Assembly: GCA_028866355.1 (NCBI GenBank)
Contig: JAGWIH010000086.1
Span: 1 to 8,567, forward strand
DNA from: Alphaproteobacteria bacterium
GTDB taxonomy: Bacteria > Pseudomonadota > Alphaproteobacteria > ATCC43930 > CGMCC-115725
Direction of reading: 5' to 3'
Length of the DNA: 8,567 nt
Shown: positions 1 through 5,268 of the stretch, piece after piece
Layout of the letters: the number at the start of each line of letters is the position of its first letter
How positions within the stretch are numbered: the stretch's first letter is position 1
Notes under the pieces: model-generated
The model's database searches: none
Told to the model about the DNA's origin: nothing
Seen by the model: only the letters and a program-made list of their open reading frames with translations
Made by a program: the position numbers and the translations under genes

Positions 1-547
1 CGACGGGAATATCGAGTGCGCCGCGCAGCGCCGCGATGAACGGCAGAATTTCCTCTTTGCGCGCCGCGTCGAGCGCCGCCAGCGGCTCGTCCATCAACAG
101 CAGACGCGGCTCGGCCAGGATGGCGCGGCCAATGGCGACACGTTGTTTCTCGCCGCCGGAAAGATCGCCGGGTCGCCGGACCAACAAATCACCGAGCCCC
201 AGCAACGCGACAATGCGGTCGAACGAAGCGGTGTCGTTTTTCTTCGCGCCGTAAAGCAGGTTGCCTTTGACCGAATAATGCGGGAACAGCCGGCCTTCCT
301 GAAAGATATAGCCGAGCCGGCGCCGGTTCGGCGGCATGTTGATACGTCGCGCGCTGTCGAAGAGGATTTCATCCCGCACGACAATCTTCCCGCGCGACGG
401 CGTCAACAGGCCAGCGAGAGCGTTGACGATCGACGTCTTGCCGGCGCCCGAACGGCCGAACAACGCGGTGATGCCGGCGCTCGGCACGACGAATTTAGCG
501 GTCAGCGCGAAATCACCCAGCGTCGCTTCGACGTCGATCTCGATCAC
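1..547 (-). CDS. modC: Molybdate ABC transporter ATP-binding protein ModC (3' end outside window)
   Basis: This is the cytoplasmic ATPase that powers molybdate import through the ModB permease. Translating the minus strand from 547 gives 182 complete codons. Visible motifs are a Walker A loop GRSGAGKTS (residues 31-39), a Q-loop glutamine at Q83, the ABC signature LSGGE (129-133) followed by KQRVAIGRA, and Walker B LLLMDE (149-154) followed by PLAALD. The stretches LFPHYSVKGNLLYG and DEPLAALDAARKEEILP are characteristic of ModC rather than of other ABC ATPases. The start is GTG, and its bases overlap the TGA of modB as GTGA, so the two genes are probably translationally coupled. The H-loop and the C-terminal molybdate-binding TOBE/Mop domain expected in the family lie beyond the window edge, so completeness cannot be judged. 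Confidence in the family is high; the GTG start rests on the overlap and on the fit of the N-terminus. Confidence 0.95.
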   Translation of the reverse strand, partial: MIEIDVEATLGDFALTAKFVVPSAGITALFGRSGAGKTSIVNALAGLLTPSRGKIVVRDEILFDSARRINMPPNRRRLGYIFQEGRLFPHYSVKGNLLYGAKKNDTASFDRIVALLGLGDLLVRRPGDLSGGEKQRVAIGRAILAEPRLLLMDEPLAALDAARKEEILPFIAALRGALDIPV

Positions 548-1242
548 CGCACGCCCCGGATACGCTTGTCGAGCCGCCGGGCGACGATTTCCGACGCGAG
601 CAGCGCCGTCATGGCGACGATGACCGCGATGATGCACAGCCGGAACGCCGGCGGATCGCCGCCGGGCACTTGCGTGAAGGCATAGAGCGCCAGCGGCAAC
701 GTTTGGGTCTCGCCCGGAATGTTGGAGACGAAGGTGATCGTCGCGCCGAACTCGCCGACGCTGCGCGCGAATCCCAAAATCGCGCCGGTCAGGATACCGG
801 GCGCCATCAACGGCAGCGTGATGGTCCAGAAGACGCGCCAGCGCGACGCGCCGAGCGTCCGCGCCGCCGCTTCGAGCCGGCGGTCGACGCCTTCGAGCGA
901 CAGGCGCATCGCGCGCGTCATCAGCGGAAAGCCCATGACCGCCGATGCCAGCGCCGCGCCTTTCCAGTTGAAGGCAACGGTGAAGCCGAACGTGTCATAG
1001 AGCCAAGCTCCGATTGCGCCGTGTCGCCCGAACAGCACCAACAGCGCGAATCCGACCACCACGGGCGGCAGCACCAGCGGCAGATGCACCAGGCCGTTGA
1101 GCAGCTGATGGCCGACGAACCGCCGCCGCGCCAACAGCCAAGCGACGGCGAGCGCCAACGGCAGGCTGAACAGCATGCTGGCAAGCCCGACCCAGAGACT
1201 CAATAACAGCGCTGCGGTTTCGACAGGCGTCAGCGTCAGCAT
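544..1242 (-). CDS. modB: Molybdate ABC transporter permease ModB
   Basis: This is the inner-membrane channel subunit of the ModABC molybdate importer; 232 aa is the usual length for ModB. It has about five hydrophobic segments (roughly residues 10-36, 48-71, 94-112, 141-160 and 200-218). The ModB-typical block LPLVLPPVVVGFALL lies at 54-68. The EAA loop that docks on the ATPase starts at E124-A125-A126 with its conserved glycine at G131. SVGEFGATITFVSN (161-174) and ETQTLPLALY (178-187) are hallmarks of molybdate/sulfate-type permeases. The ATG at 1242 is preceded by a strong Shine-Dalgarno GGAGG five bases upstream (minus strand 1252-1248), which fixes the start. modC follows with a 4-bp overlap. 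No modA precedes it: the upstream gene is metC. The substrate-binding protein must therefore be encoded downstream of modC or elsewhere. Confidence 0.95.
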   Translation of the reverse strand: MLTLTPVETAALLLSLWVGLASMLFSLPLALAVAWLLARRRFVGHQLLNGLVHLPLVLPPVVVGFALLVLFGRHGAIGAWLYDTFGFTVAFNWKGAALASAVMGFPLMTRAMRLSLEGVDRRLEAAARTLGASRWRVFWTITLPLMAPGILTGAILGFARSVGEFGATITFVSNIPGETQTLPLALYAFTQVPGGDPPAFRLCIIAVIVAMTALLASEIVARRLDKRIRGVR

Positions 1243-1260
1243 CGATTCCTCCCGCGGCGC

Positions 1261-1285
1261 CGATTATATCCAATCATATATAACG
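1261..1285. promoter_or_regulatory. Candidate ModE operator overlapping the modB promoter
   Basis: An inverted repeat TTATAT-N8-ATATAA spans 1264-1283. It is flanked by CG on the right (ATATAACG, 1278-1285) and by CGA on the left. Arm sequence and 8-bp spacing agree with the E. coli modA operator for the molybdate-responsive repressor ModE (CGTTATAT-N8-ATAACG type) as I recall it. It covers the -10 element of modB, the position expected for repression when molybdate is plentiful. The site is AT-rich in a very GC-rich setting. That it binds ModE is inferred; no modE gene is visible here. Confidence 0.6.
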
Positions 1286-1290
1286 GGTAA
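1263..1290 (-). promoter_or_regulatory. Probable sigma70 promoter of modBC
   Basis: On the minus strand a perfect -10 TATAAT lies at 1268-1263. A weak -35, TTACCC, lies at 1290-1285 with a 16-bp spacer. Transcription would begin near 1256, giving a leader of about 14 nt that still holds the modB Shine-Dalgarno. The -10 is clear; the -35 matches only 3 of 6 bases, so activation or an alternative start site is possible. Confidence 0.55.
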
Positions 1291-1304
1291 GACCGATATG
1301 CGCG

Positions 1305-2492
1305 CTAAGCCGCCGCGTTGAGGCGTTTGAATCCAGCGTCAAGGTCGGCGATCAAATCGTCCAGATCCTCGAGGCCGGCATGGACGCGCAGGGTCGGGCC
1401 TTCCTGCCAGGGCGTCGCCGTGCGCAGATGCTGCGGATAGACCGGCACCAGCAGGCTTTCGAAACCGCCCCACGAGAAGCCCATGCCGAACAGCTCCATG
1501 CCGTCGAGCAACGCGTCGACCGCGCGTTTTTGGATGCCGGGCTTCAAGATGAAGCTGAACAAGCCTGACGCGCCCGTGCAGTCGCGTTTCCACAGTCTAT
1601 GGCCGGGATCGCTGGGCAGGGCAGGGTAGAGGACGCGCGCGACTTCGCGGCGCTTGGTCAGCCAATTCGCCAATTCCAGCGCCGTCGCCTGGTGCTGCCT
1701 GAGCCGCACGCCGGCGGTGCGCAGGCCGCGCAACGCGAGATAGCAATCGTCCGGTGCGGCGTGATTGCCCATGAGCGTCGCGGCTTCGCGTACCTTGAGG
1801 AAGTTCTCTTCGTCGGCGACCGCCAGCCCCATCATCGTATCGGAGTGGCCGACGATGTATTTGGTGCCGGCGATGACTTCGACGTCGCAGCCGAGCGCCA
1901 GCGGCTTGCAGAAAAGCGGCGCCGCCCAGGTGTTGTCGAACACGGTCTTGAGGCCGCGCGCCTTGGCAAGCTTCGCGATCGCCGGCGTGTCCTGCATCTC
2001 GAAGGTGAGCGAGCCCGGACTTTCGAGATAGATCAGCCGGGTGTTCGGCCGGATGAGGGCGGCAATGCCTTCGCCGATCGTCGGATTGTAGAACGTGGTC
2101 TCGACGCCGAAGCGCGCCAGGAAGCCGTTGCAGAAGCCGCGCACCGGACCATAGACCGAATCCGTCATCAGGACGTGGTCACCGGTTTTGACGAAGGCGA
2201 GGATCGCCGCGTAGCATGCCGCCGCACCCGAGCAGAAGGCGAGGCCACGCGCCCCGCCTTCGAGCGCCGCCACCGCCTGTTCCAACGCGAAGGTGGTCGG
2301 CGTGCCATAACGGCCATACACCACCTGGTCGATGCCATAGCGGTTCTTTTGCGCCTTTTCGAGATCGGCGACCGTCTGATGGATGATGGTCGAGGCGTGA
2401 TAGACCGGCGGATTGACGACGCCAAAGTTGCCCGCCGGGTCGCGTCCGGCATGGGCGAGGAGCGTGTCGGGCTTCTTCGATTTGCTTTTCAT
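1305..2492 (-). CDS. metC: Cystathionine beta-lyase (Cys/Met metabolism PLP-dependent enzyme)
   Basis: This cytosolic PLP enzyme of the transsulfuration pathway cleaves cystathionine to homocysteine, pyruvate and ammonia for methionine synthesis. Its 395 aa match the family length. Visible active-site residues are the PLP phosphate contacts YGRYGTPT (Y59, R61), the cofactor-stacking tyrosine in DSVYGP (Y114), D186 in FDNTWAAP (pyridine nitrogen) and the Schiff-base lysine K211 in GTKYIVGHSD. Others are S340 in SWGGFESL and the substrate-carboxylate arginine in TLRVHAGLED (R369). The SWGGFESL and VHAGLEDLDDLI blocks favour MetC over cystathionine gamma-synthase or gamma-lyase, but members of this family are hard to separate by sequence and some have mixed activity. 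The ATG at 2492 has only a weak purine-rich ribosome site (GAGCGAG). No clear promoter or SAM riboswitch was recognised upstream. modB lies 62 bp downstream on the same strand but has its own promoter. Confidence 0.9.
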   Translation of the reverse strand: MKSKSKKPDTLLAHAGRDPAGNFGVVNPPVYHASTIIHQTVADLEKAQKNRYGIDQVVYGRYGTPTTFALEQAVAALEGGARGLAFCSGAAACYAAILAFVKTGDHVLMTDSVYGPVRGFCNGFLARFGVETTFYNPTIGEGIAALIRPNTRLIYLESPGSLTFEMQDTPAIAKLAKARGLKTVFDNTWAAPLFCKPLALGCDVEVIAGTKYIVGHSDTMMGLAVADEENFLKVREAATLMGNHAAPDDCYLALRGLRTAGVRLRQHQATALELANWLTKRREVARVLYPALPSDPGHRLWKRDCTGASGLFSFILKPGIQKRAVDALLDGMELFGMGFSWGGFESLLVPVYPQHLRTATPWQEGPTLRVHAGLEDLDDLIADLDAGFKRLNAAA

Positions 2493-2583
2493 CAGTGGCT
2501 CGCTCTTTTCCGCGGCATTCTGCCGAGAGTTGTGCGCGGGCGGAAGGGCCGTGCTTCGGTGGCGGACCTGGCGGCGAAAGCGC

Positions 2584-2610
2584 TTGACGCCGTCCGCGCT
2601 TTGGTATAAT
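2584..2610 (+). promoter_or_regulatory. Probable promoter of the arsR-SRPBCC operon
   Basis: A TTGACG -35 (2584-2589) and a perfect TATAAT -10 (2605-2610) are separated by 15 bp, slightly short of the optimum. Transcription would start near 2617, leaving a leader of about 33 nt before the ATG at 2650. This is the best -35/-10 pair in the window by hexamer match. Confidence 0.6.
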
Positions 2611-2630
2611 TAGCCAATCAGTTAATTAAC
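2608..2630. promoter_or_regulatory. Candidate ArsR operator (AT-rich inverted repeats)
   Basis: Just after the -10 lies AATTAGC-N6-GTTAATT (2608-2614 and 2621-2627), an inverted repeat with 6 of 7 bases paired. It partly overlaps a perfect 10-bp palindrome, GTTAATTAAC (2621-2630). ArsR repressors bind short dyads over their own promoters, so this is the natural place for autorepression. It could also affect the divergent metC gene, whose leader would begin in the same gap. Binding is inferred from position and symmetry. Confidence 0.45.
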
Positions 2631-2649
2631 AAAACGGTTTAATACAAAC

Positions 2650-3000
2650 ATGGCCGTCGACCACCTCAGTGCCACGTTCGCGGCGCTCGCCGACCCGACC
2701 CGGCGCGCGATCCTCGCGCGTCTGGCACAGGGCGAGGCGTCGGTGACCGCGCTGGCCGAGCCCTTCGACATGAGCCTGCCGGCCGTGTCCAAGCATCTCA
2801 AGGTGCTGGAGCGCGCCGGCCTGATCGCGCGCGGGCGCGAGGCGCAATGGCGGCCGTGCCGAATCGATGGCGCGGCGTTCAAGGACATCGACGTTTGGCT
2901 TCGGCGCTATCGCCGGTTTTGGGAAGAGAGTCTCGACCGGCTCGACGCGTATTTGCAAAAGCTGCAAGGCAAGGAGGAGAGGCGTGGCCGCAAAAAATGA
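2650..3000 (+). CDS. ArsR/SmtB-family transcriptional repressor, SRPBCC-linked type
   Basis: This 116-aa winged-helix DNA-binding protein probably represses itself and the downstream SRPBCC gene. It opens with the family signature around ADPTRRAIL (14-22). The helix-turn-helix includes the recognition helix MSLPAVSKHLKVLERAGLI (41-59) and is followed by the wing around RGREAQWRPCRI (61-72). A C-terminal helix WEESLDRLDAYLQKL (91-105) is typical of the subgroup encoded beside AHSA1-domain proteins. The metal-sensing ELCVCDL-type motif is absent and there is only one cysteine (C70), so it is unlikely to sense arsenic or heavy metals; its signal is unknown. The ATG at 2650 is the first in-frame start after a stop at 2623 and has no obvious Shine-Dalgarno. 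The last 17 bp overlap the next gene, indicating an operon. Confidence 0.92.
   Translation: MAVDHLSATFAALADPTRRAILARLAQGEASVTALAEPFDMSLPAVSKHLKVLERAGLIARGREAQWRPCRIDGAAFKDIDVWLRRYRRFWEESLDRLDAYLQKLQGKEERRGRKK
2971..2979 (+). promoter_or_regulatory. Shine-Dalgarno that sets the SRPBCC gene start
   Basis: AAGGAGGAG inside the end of the arsR gene is a near-perfect anti-16S match. Its GGAGG core lies six bases before the GTG at 2984. This picks the GTG over an in-frame ATG at 2867, which would add 39 residues with no SRPBCC similarity that are read from the overlapping arsR sequence. Confidence 0.8.
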
Positions 3001-3934
3001 ATCCCGGGAGGCGATCGAGGCGCGTTCGATCATTTTCGTCCGCACTTTCGACGCGCCGCGTGCGCTGGTGTTCTCGGCGTTTTCGAGCCCGGTGCATCTC
3101 GGGCAGTGGTGGGGGCCGAACGGCTTCACCACCACGACGCACGCGTTCGAATTCCGTCCGGGCGGCGTCTGGCGCTTCGTCATGCACGGGCCCGACGGGC
3201 GGGATTACCAGAGTCGGATTACCTTCGACGAGATCAAGGCGCCGGAGCGGCTGGTCTATCACCACGGTGGCGCGGACGACGTCGAGCCGGTCGAATTCAG
3301 CGTCACGATCACGTTCGCCGACGAAGGCGGCAAGACGCGGCTGACCTGGCACATGCTGTTTCCGAGCATCGCCGAACGCGACCGTGTCGTGCGCGAACAC
3401 GGCGCGGAAGAGGGCCTCAAGCAGACCCTCGGCCATTTGGCCGAGCACTTGGCGCGGATTGCGGCCGCCGCAAAAGGCGTGCCCGATCTGGTCGTCACGC
3501 GCATCTACGACGCGCCCCGCGAAGTGGTCTTTTCGCTGTGGACCGATCCCAAGCACCTGCGGGAATGGTGGGGACCGCGCGGCTTCACCAACCCGGTATG
3601 CGAGGCCGATGCGCGCGCCGGCGGCGCCATCCGCATCCATATGCGCGGGCCTGACGGCCGCACGCATCGCATGACCGGCATTTTCGATGAAGTCGTGCCA
3701 CCCGAACGTCTGGTTTTCACCAACATCGTGCCCGACGAGACCGGTCAGACGTTGTTCCAGATCCGCAATACAGTCCTTTTCGAAAACGCCGGCGGCAAAA
3801 CGCGGCTGACGCTGCGGGCAACAGTGCTCATGCAGACGGACGCGGCGGCGCCGTACCTTGCCGGTATGAACGAAGGCTGGAGCCAGACTCTCGATCGGTT
3901 GGCGGAGCGCGTTACGGCCGTGCGCGCCGGATGA
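2984..3934 (+). CDS. Tandem two-domain SRPBCC (AHSA1/START-like) protein
   Basis: This 316-aa soluble protein is made of two copies of the AHSA1-like SRPBCC fold, a helix-grip barrel with a deep hydrophobic ligand pocket. Domain 1 runs roughly 13-160 and domain 2 roughly 168-312. The copies line up: QWWGPNGF (41-48) with EWWGPRGF (194-201), GPDGR (69-73) with GPDGR (222-226), APERLV (86-91) with PPERLV (239-244), GGKTRLT (115-121) with GGKTRLT (270-276), and EGLKQTL with EGWSQTL near each end. The period is about 153-155 residues. Single-domain members of about 140-160 aa are the usual partners of this ArsR type, so this looks like an internal duplication or fusion. The start is GTG with a strong ribosome site, overlapping arsR by 17 bp. 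The ligand and activity are unknown; an Hsp90-cochaperone role is not implied by the fold. The stop is 5 bp from the end of the convergent mbfA-like gene. Confidence 0.9.
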   Translation: MAAKNESREAIEARSIIFVRTFDAPRALVFSAFSSPVHLGQWWGPNGFTTTTHAFEFRPGGVWRFVMHGPDGRDYQSRITFDEIKAPERLVYHHGGADDVEPVEFSVTITFADEGGKTRLTWHMLFPSIAERDRVVREHGAEEGLKQTLGHLAEHLARIAAAAKGVPDLVVTRIYDAPREVVFSLWTDPKHLREWWGPRGFTNPVCEADARAGGAIRIHMRGPDGRTHRMTGIFDEVVPPERLVFTNIVPDETGQTLFQIRNTVLFENAGGKTRLTLRATVLMQTDAAAPYLAGMNEGWSQTLDRLAERVTAVRAG

Positions 3935-3939
3935 CAGCG

Positions 3940-5085
3940 TTAGCCGGCGATGGCGACGCCAATCAGCCGGCCAATCCCATAGGTCACGGCGGCGGCGGCA
4001 AGGCCGATCGCCAGCTGCCGCGCGCCCGAGAACAGCACGCCGCGGCCGGTGAACAGCGACGTGGCGGCGCCGATCAGGAACATCACGGCGCCGCTCAATG
4101 CCGCACCCGCCCATACCGCCGTCGTGCCATCGAGCACCGTGAAGGGCAGGATCGGCATGGCCGCGCCGCCGGCGAACAGCAGGAACGAAGTCCCCGCCGC
4201 GACCCACGCCGAACCGCCCAGCTCGTTCGGGTCGATGCCGAGCTCTTCGCGCGCCAGCGTGTCGAGCGCCGCGCCCTTGTCGCCGATGATGCGTTCCGAC
4301 AGCAGCTTCGCCTGGTGCTCGGACAGGCCCTTGGCCTGGTAGATGAGCGCCAATTCCTCTTTCTCCTCGTCGGGGAAGGTGCGCAGCTCCTCGGCTTCGA
4401 CGTCGATTTGCGCCTGCGCCAGCTCGCGGGCGCTGTTGACCGACAACCATTCGCCCATTGCCATCGAACACGCGCCGGCGATCAATCCCGCCATGCCAGT
4501 GATCAGCACGGCGTGGCTGCTGAGGTCGGCACCGGCGACACCGGCGACCAGACTCAGGTTCGACACCAGCCCGTCATTGGCGCCGAGTACGGCGGCACGC
4601 AGCGCGTTGCTGCCGCCGCGGTGTCGACCTTCGAGTTGCGCCAATTCGCCGCCGCTCAACCCGCCGCGCGGCGGCCGTGCCAGCGCCTGCACGATGCGTG
4701 CGTGCGAACGCTCGTCCGCCGGCAAACCGGCGGCCGCCGCTTCCGGCTGGGTGTCGTATTGCGTGACGTCGCTGCGCTCGAGCGTGTCGACGATCGGCAG
4801 CACGGTCTCGGTGCCGAACCGTCGCGCCAGCCACGCCAGCACACGCGACCGCATGCCAGGGTGCAGACGGCCGGCGCGGCCGCCGGCGCCGGCGATCCGC
4901 CGCATCCAGAATTCGGCGTGCGCTTCTTCGACGCCGGCGAGACGGCGATAGACTTGTTTCAGTTTTGTGTCGGGTTCGGCGTCGGCGAGCGCGCGGTAAA
5001 GCGCGGCGCTGTCGACTTCGCCCTGCAGGTTGCGGCGGTAGCGCCCGAGGTTGCTCCCCCGGCCGCCGGTTTTCGCTTTCTTCAC
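3940..5085 (-). CDS. mbfA: Ferritin-like/VIT1 fusion membrane protein, MbfA type (iron/manganese export)
   Basis: This 381-aa fusion has an N-terminal ferritin-like (erythrin) domain and a C-terminal CCC1/VIT1 transporter domain. Characterised MbfA proteins of Bradyrhizobium and Agrobacterium export iron from the cytoplasm and protect against iron and peroxide stress. The di-iron ligands expected of a ferritin-like domain are visible: E23, E53 with H56 (EEAH), probably E103 (LERSDVTQY), and E125 with H128 (ERSH). The VIT part begins about residue 161 with LGANDGLVSNLSLVAG and has five hydrophobic segments (about 164-186, 191-214, 292-314, 322-345 and 355-379). Between segments two and three lies a charged cytoplasmic loop rich in glutamate (E221, E230, E232, E233, E240, E241, E243, E244), the metal-binding region of the family. 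The start is GTG at 5085; the conserved domain begins around GRYRRNLQGEVDSAALYRAL, so only about 13 residues depend on this choice. Iron is the likely substrate; manganese cannot be excluded. Confidence 0.9.
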   Translation of the reverse strand: MKKAKTGGRGSNLGRYRRNLQGEVDSAALYRALADAEPDTKLKQVYRRLAGVEEAHAEFWMRRIAGAGGRAGRLHPGMRSRVLAWLARRFGTETVLPIVDTLERSDVTQYDTQPEAAAAGLPADERSHARIVQALARPPRGGLSGGELAQLEGRHRGGSNALRAAVLGANDGLVSNLSLVAGVAGADLSSHAVLITGMAGLIAGACSMAMGEWLSVNSARELAQAQIDVEAEELRTFPDEEKEELALIYQAKGLSEHQAKLLSERIIGDKGAALDTLAREELGIDPNELGGSAWVAAGTSFLLFAGGAAMPILPFTVLDGTTAVWAGAALSGAVMFLIGAATSLFTGRGVLFSGARQLAIGLAAAAVTYGIGRLIGVAIAG

Positions 5086-5092
5086 GCCGGCG

Positions 5093-5120
5093 ATTATAGC
5101 GCGGCCGTAAGCGACAGAAA
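5093..5120 (-). promoter_or_regulatory. Probable mbfA promoter giving a near-leaderless transcript
   Basis: On the minus strand a perfect TATAAT sits at 5098-5093, ending only seven bases before the GTG start codon at 5085. The best -35 is a weak TTTCTG at 5120-5115 with a 16-bp spacer. Transcription from here would begin at about 5087-5086, so the mRNA would have almost no leader. No Shine-Dalgarno precedes the GTG, which fits leaderless translation. I did not find an Irr-type iron control element by eye. Confidence 0.5.
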
Positions 5121-5201
5121 GTGTGGCCGAAATGTCATTGCCGGGGGTCGAGACGATTGCGACTGTTCACGCCCGGTGCATGGCTGGTTTGCGATTTTTT
5201 G

Positions 5202-5231
5202 GTGACCGCGCAACCGAGCGGACTTTATAAT
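5202..5231 (+). promoter_or_regulatory. Probable promoter of the efflux operon
   Basis: A perfect TATAAT at 5226-5231 is preceded by GTGACC (5202-5207), a 4-of-6 match to the -35 consensus, with an 18-bp spacer. The start site would be near 5238, inside the inverted repeat described next, with a leader of about 31 nt to the tetR ATG. Confidence 0.5.
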
Positions 5232-5237
5232 TTGATA

Positions 5238-5251
5238 CTATCAATCGATAG
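5238..5251. promoter_or_regulatory. Candidate TetR-family operator
   Basis: CTATC-AATC-GATAG is a perfect 5-bp inverted repeat with a 4-bp centre, starting seven bases after the -10. It lies in an AT-rich island (about 5221-5265) within GC-rich DNA. Its place between -10 and ATG suits autorepression by the TetR-family protein encoded next. Longer outer arms TTTATA (5224-5229) and TATAAA (5253-5258) also pair but have a different centre. Confidence 0.5.
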
Positions 5252-5268
5252 ATATAAACATAGACCCT

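Noticed and set aside
1243..1304. Intrinsic terminator between metC and modB
   Set aside because: There is no GC hairpin followed by a T tract; the AT-rich palindrome there fits an operator and promoter better.
1599..2609. A 336-codon plus-strand frame opposite metC
   Set aside because: It mirrors the conserved metC codons and shows no motif of its own.
2493..2649. SAM riboswitch upstream of metC
   Set aside because: I looked for a SAM-II-like pseudoknot leader, known upstream of methionine genes in alphaproteobacteria, and saw no matching conserved sequence.
2867..2983. Longer N-terminus for the SRPBCC protein from ATG 2867
   Set aside because: The extra 39 residues come from the overlapping arsR reading region, and a strong Shine-Dalgarno points to GTG 2984.
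2879..4471. A 530-codon minus-strand frame antisense to the SRPBCC gene and part of mbfA
   Set aside because: It crosses the ends of two real genes, has biased composition and has no domain or ribosome site.
3931..5205. A 424-codon plus-strand frame opposite mbfA
   Set aside because: It is antisense to a clear ferritin-VIT gene, with composition typical of a GC-rich shadow frame.
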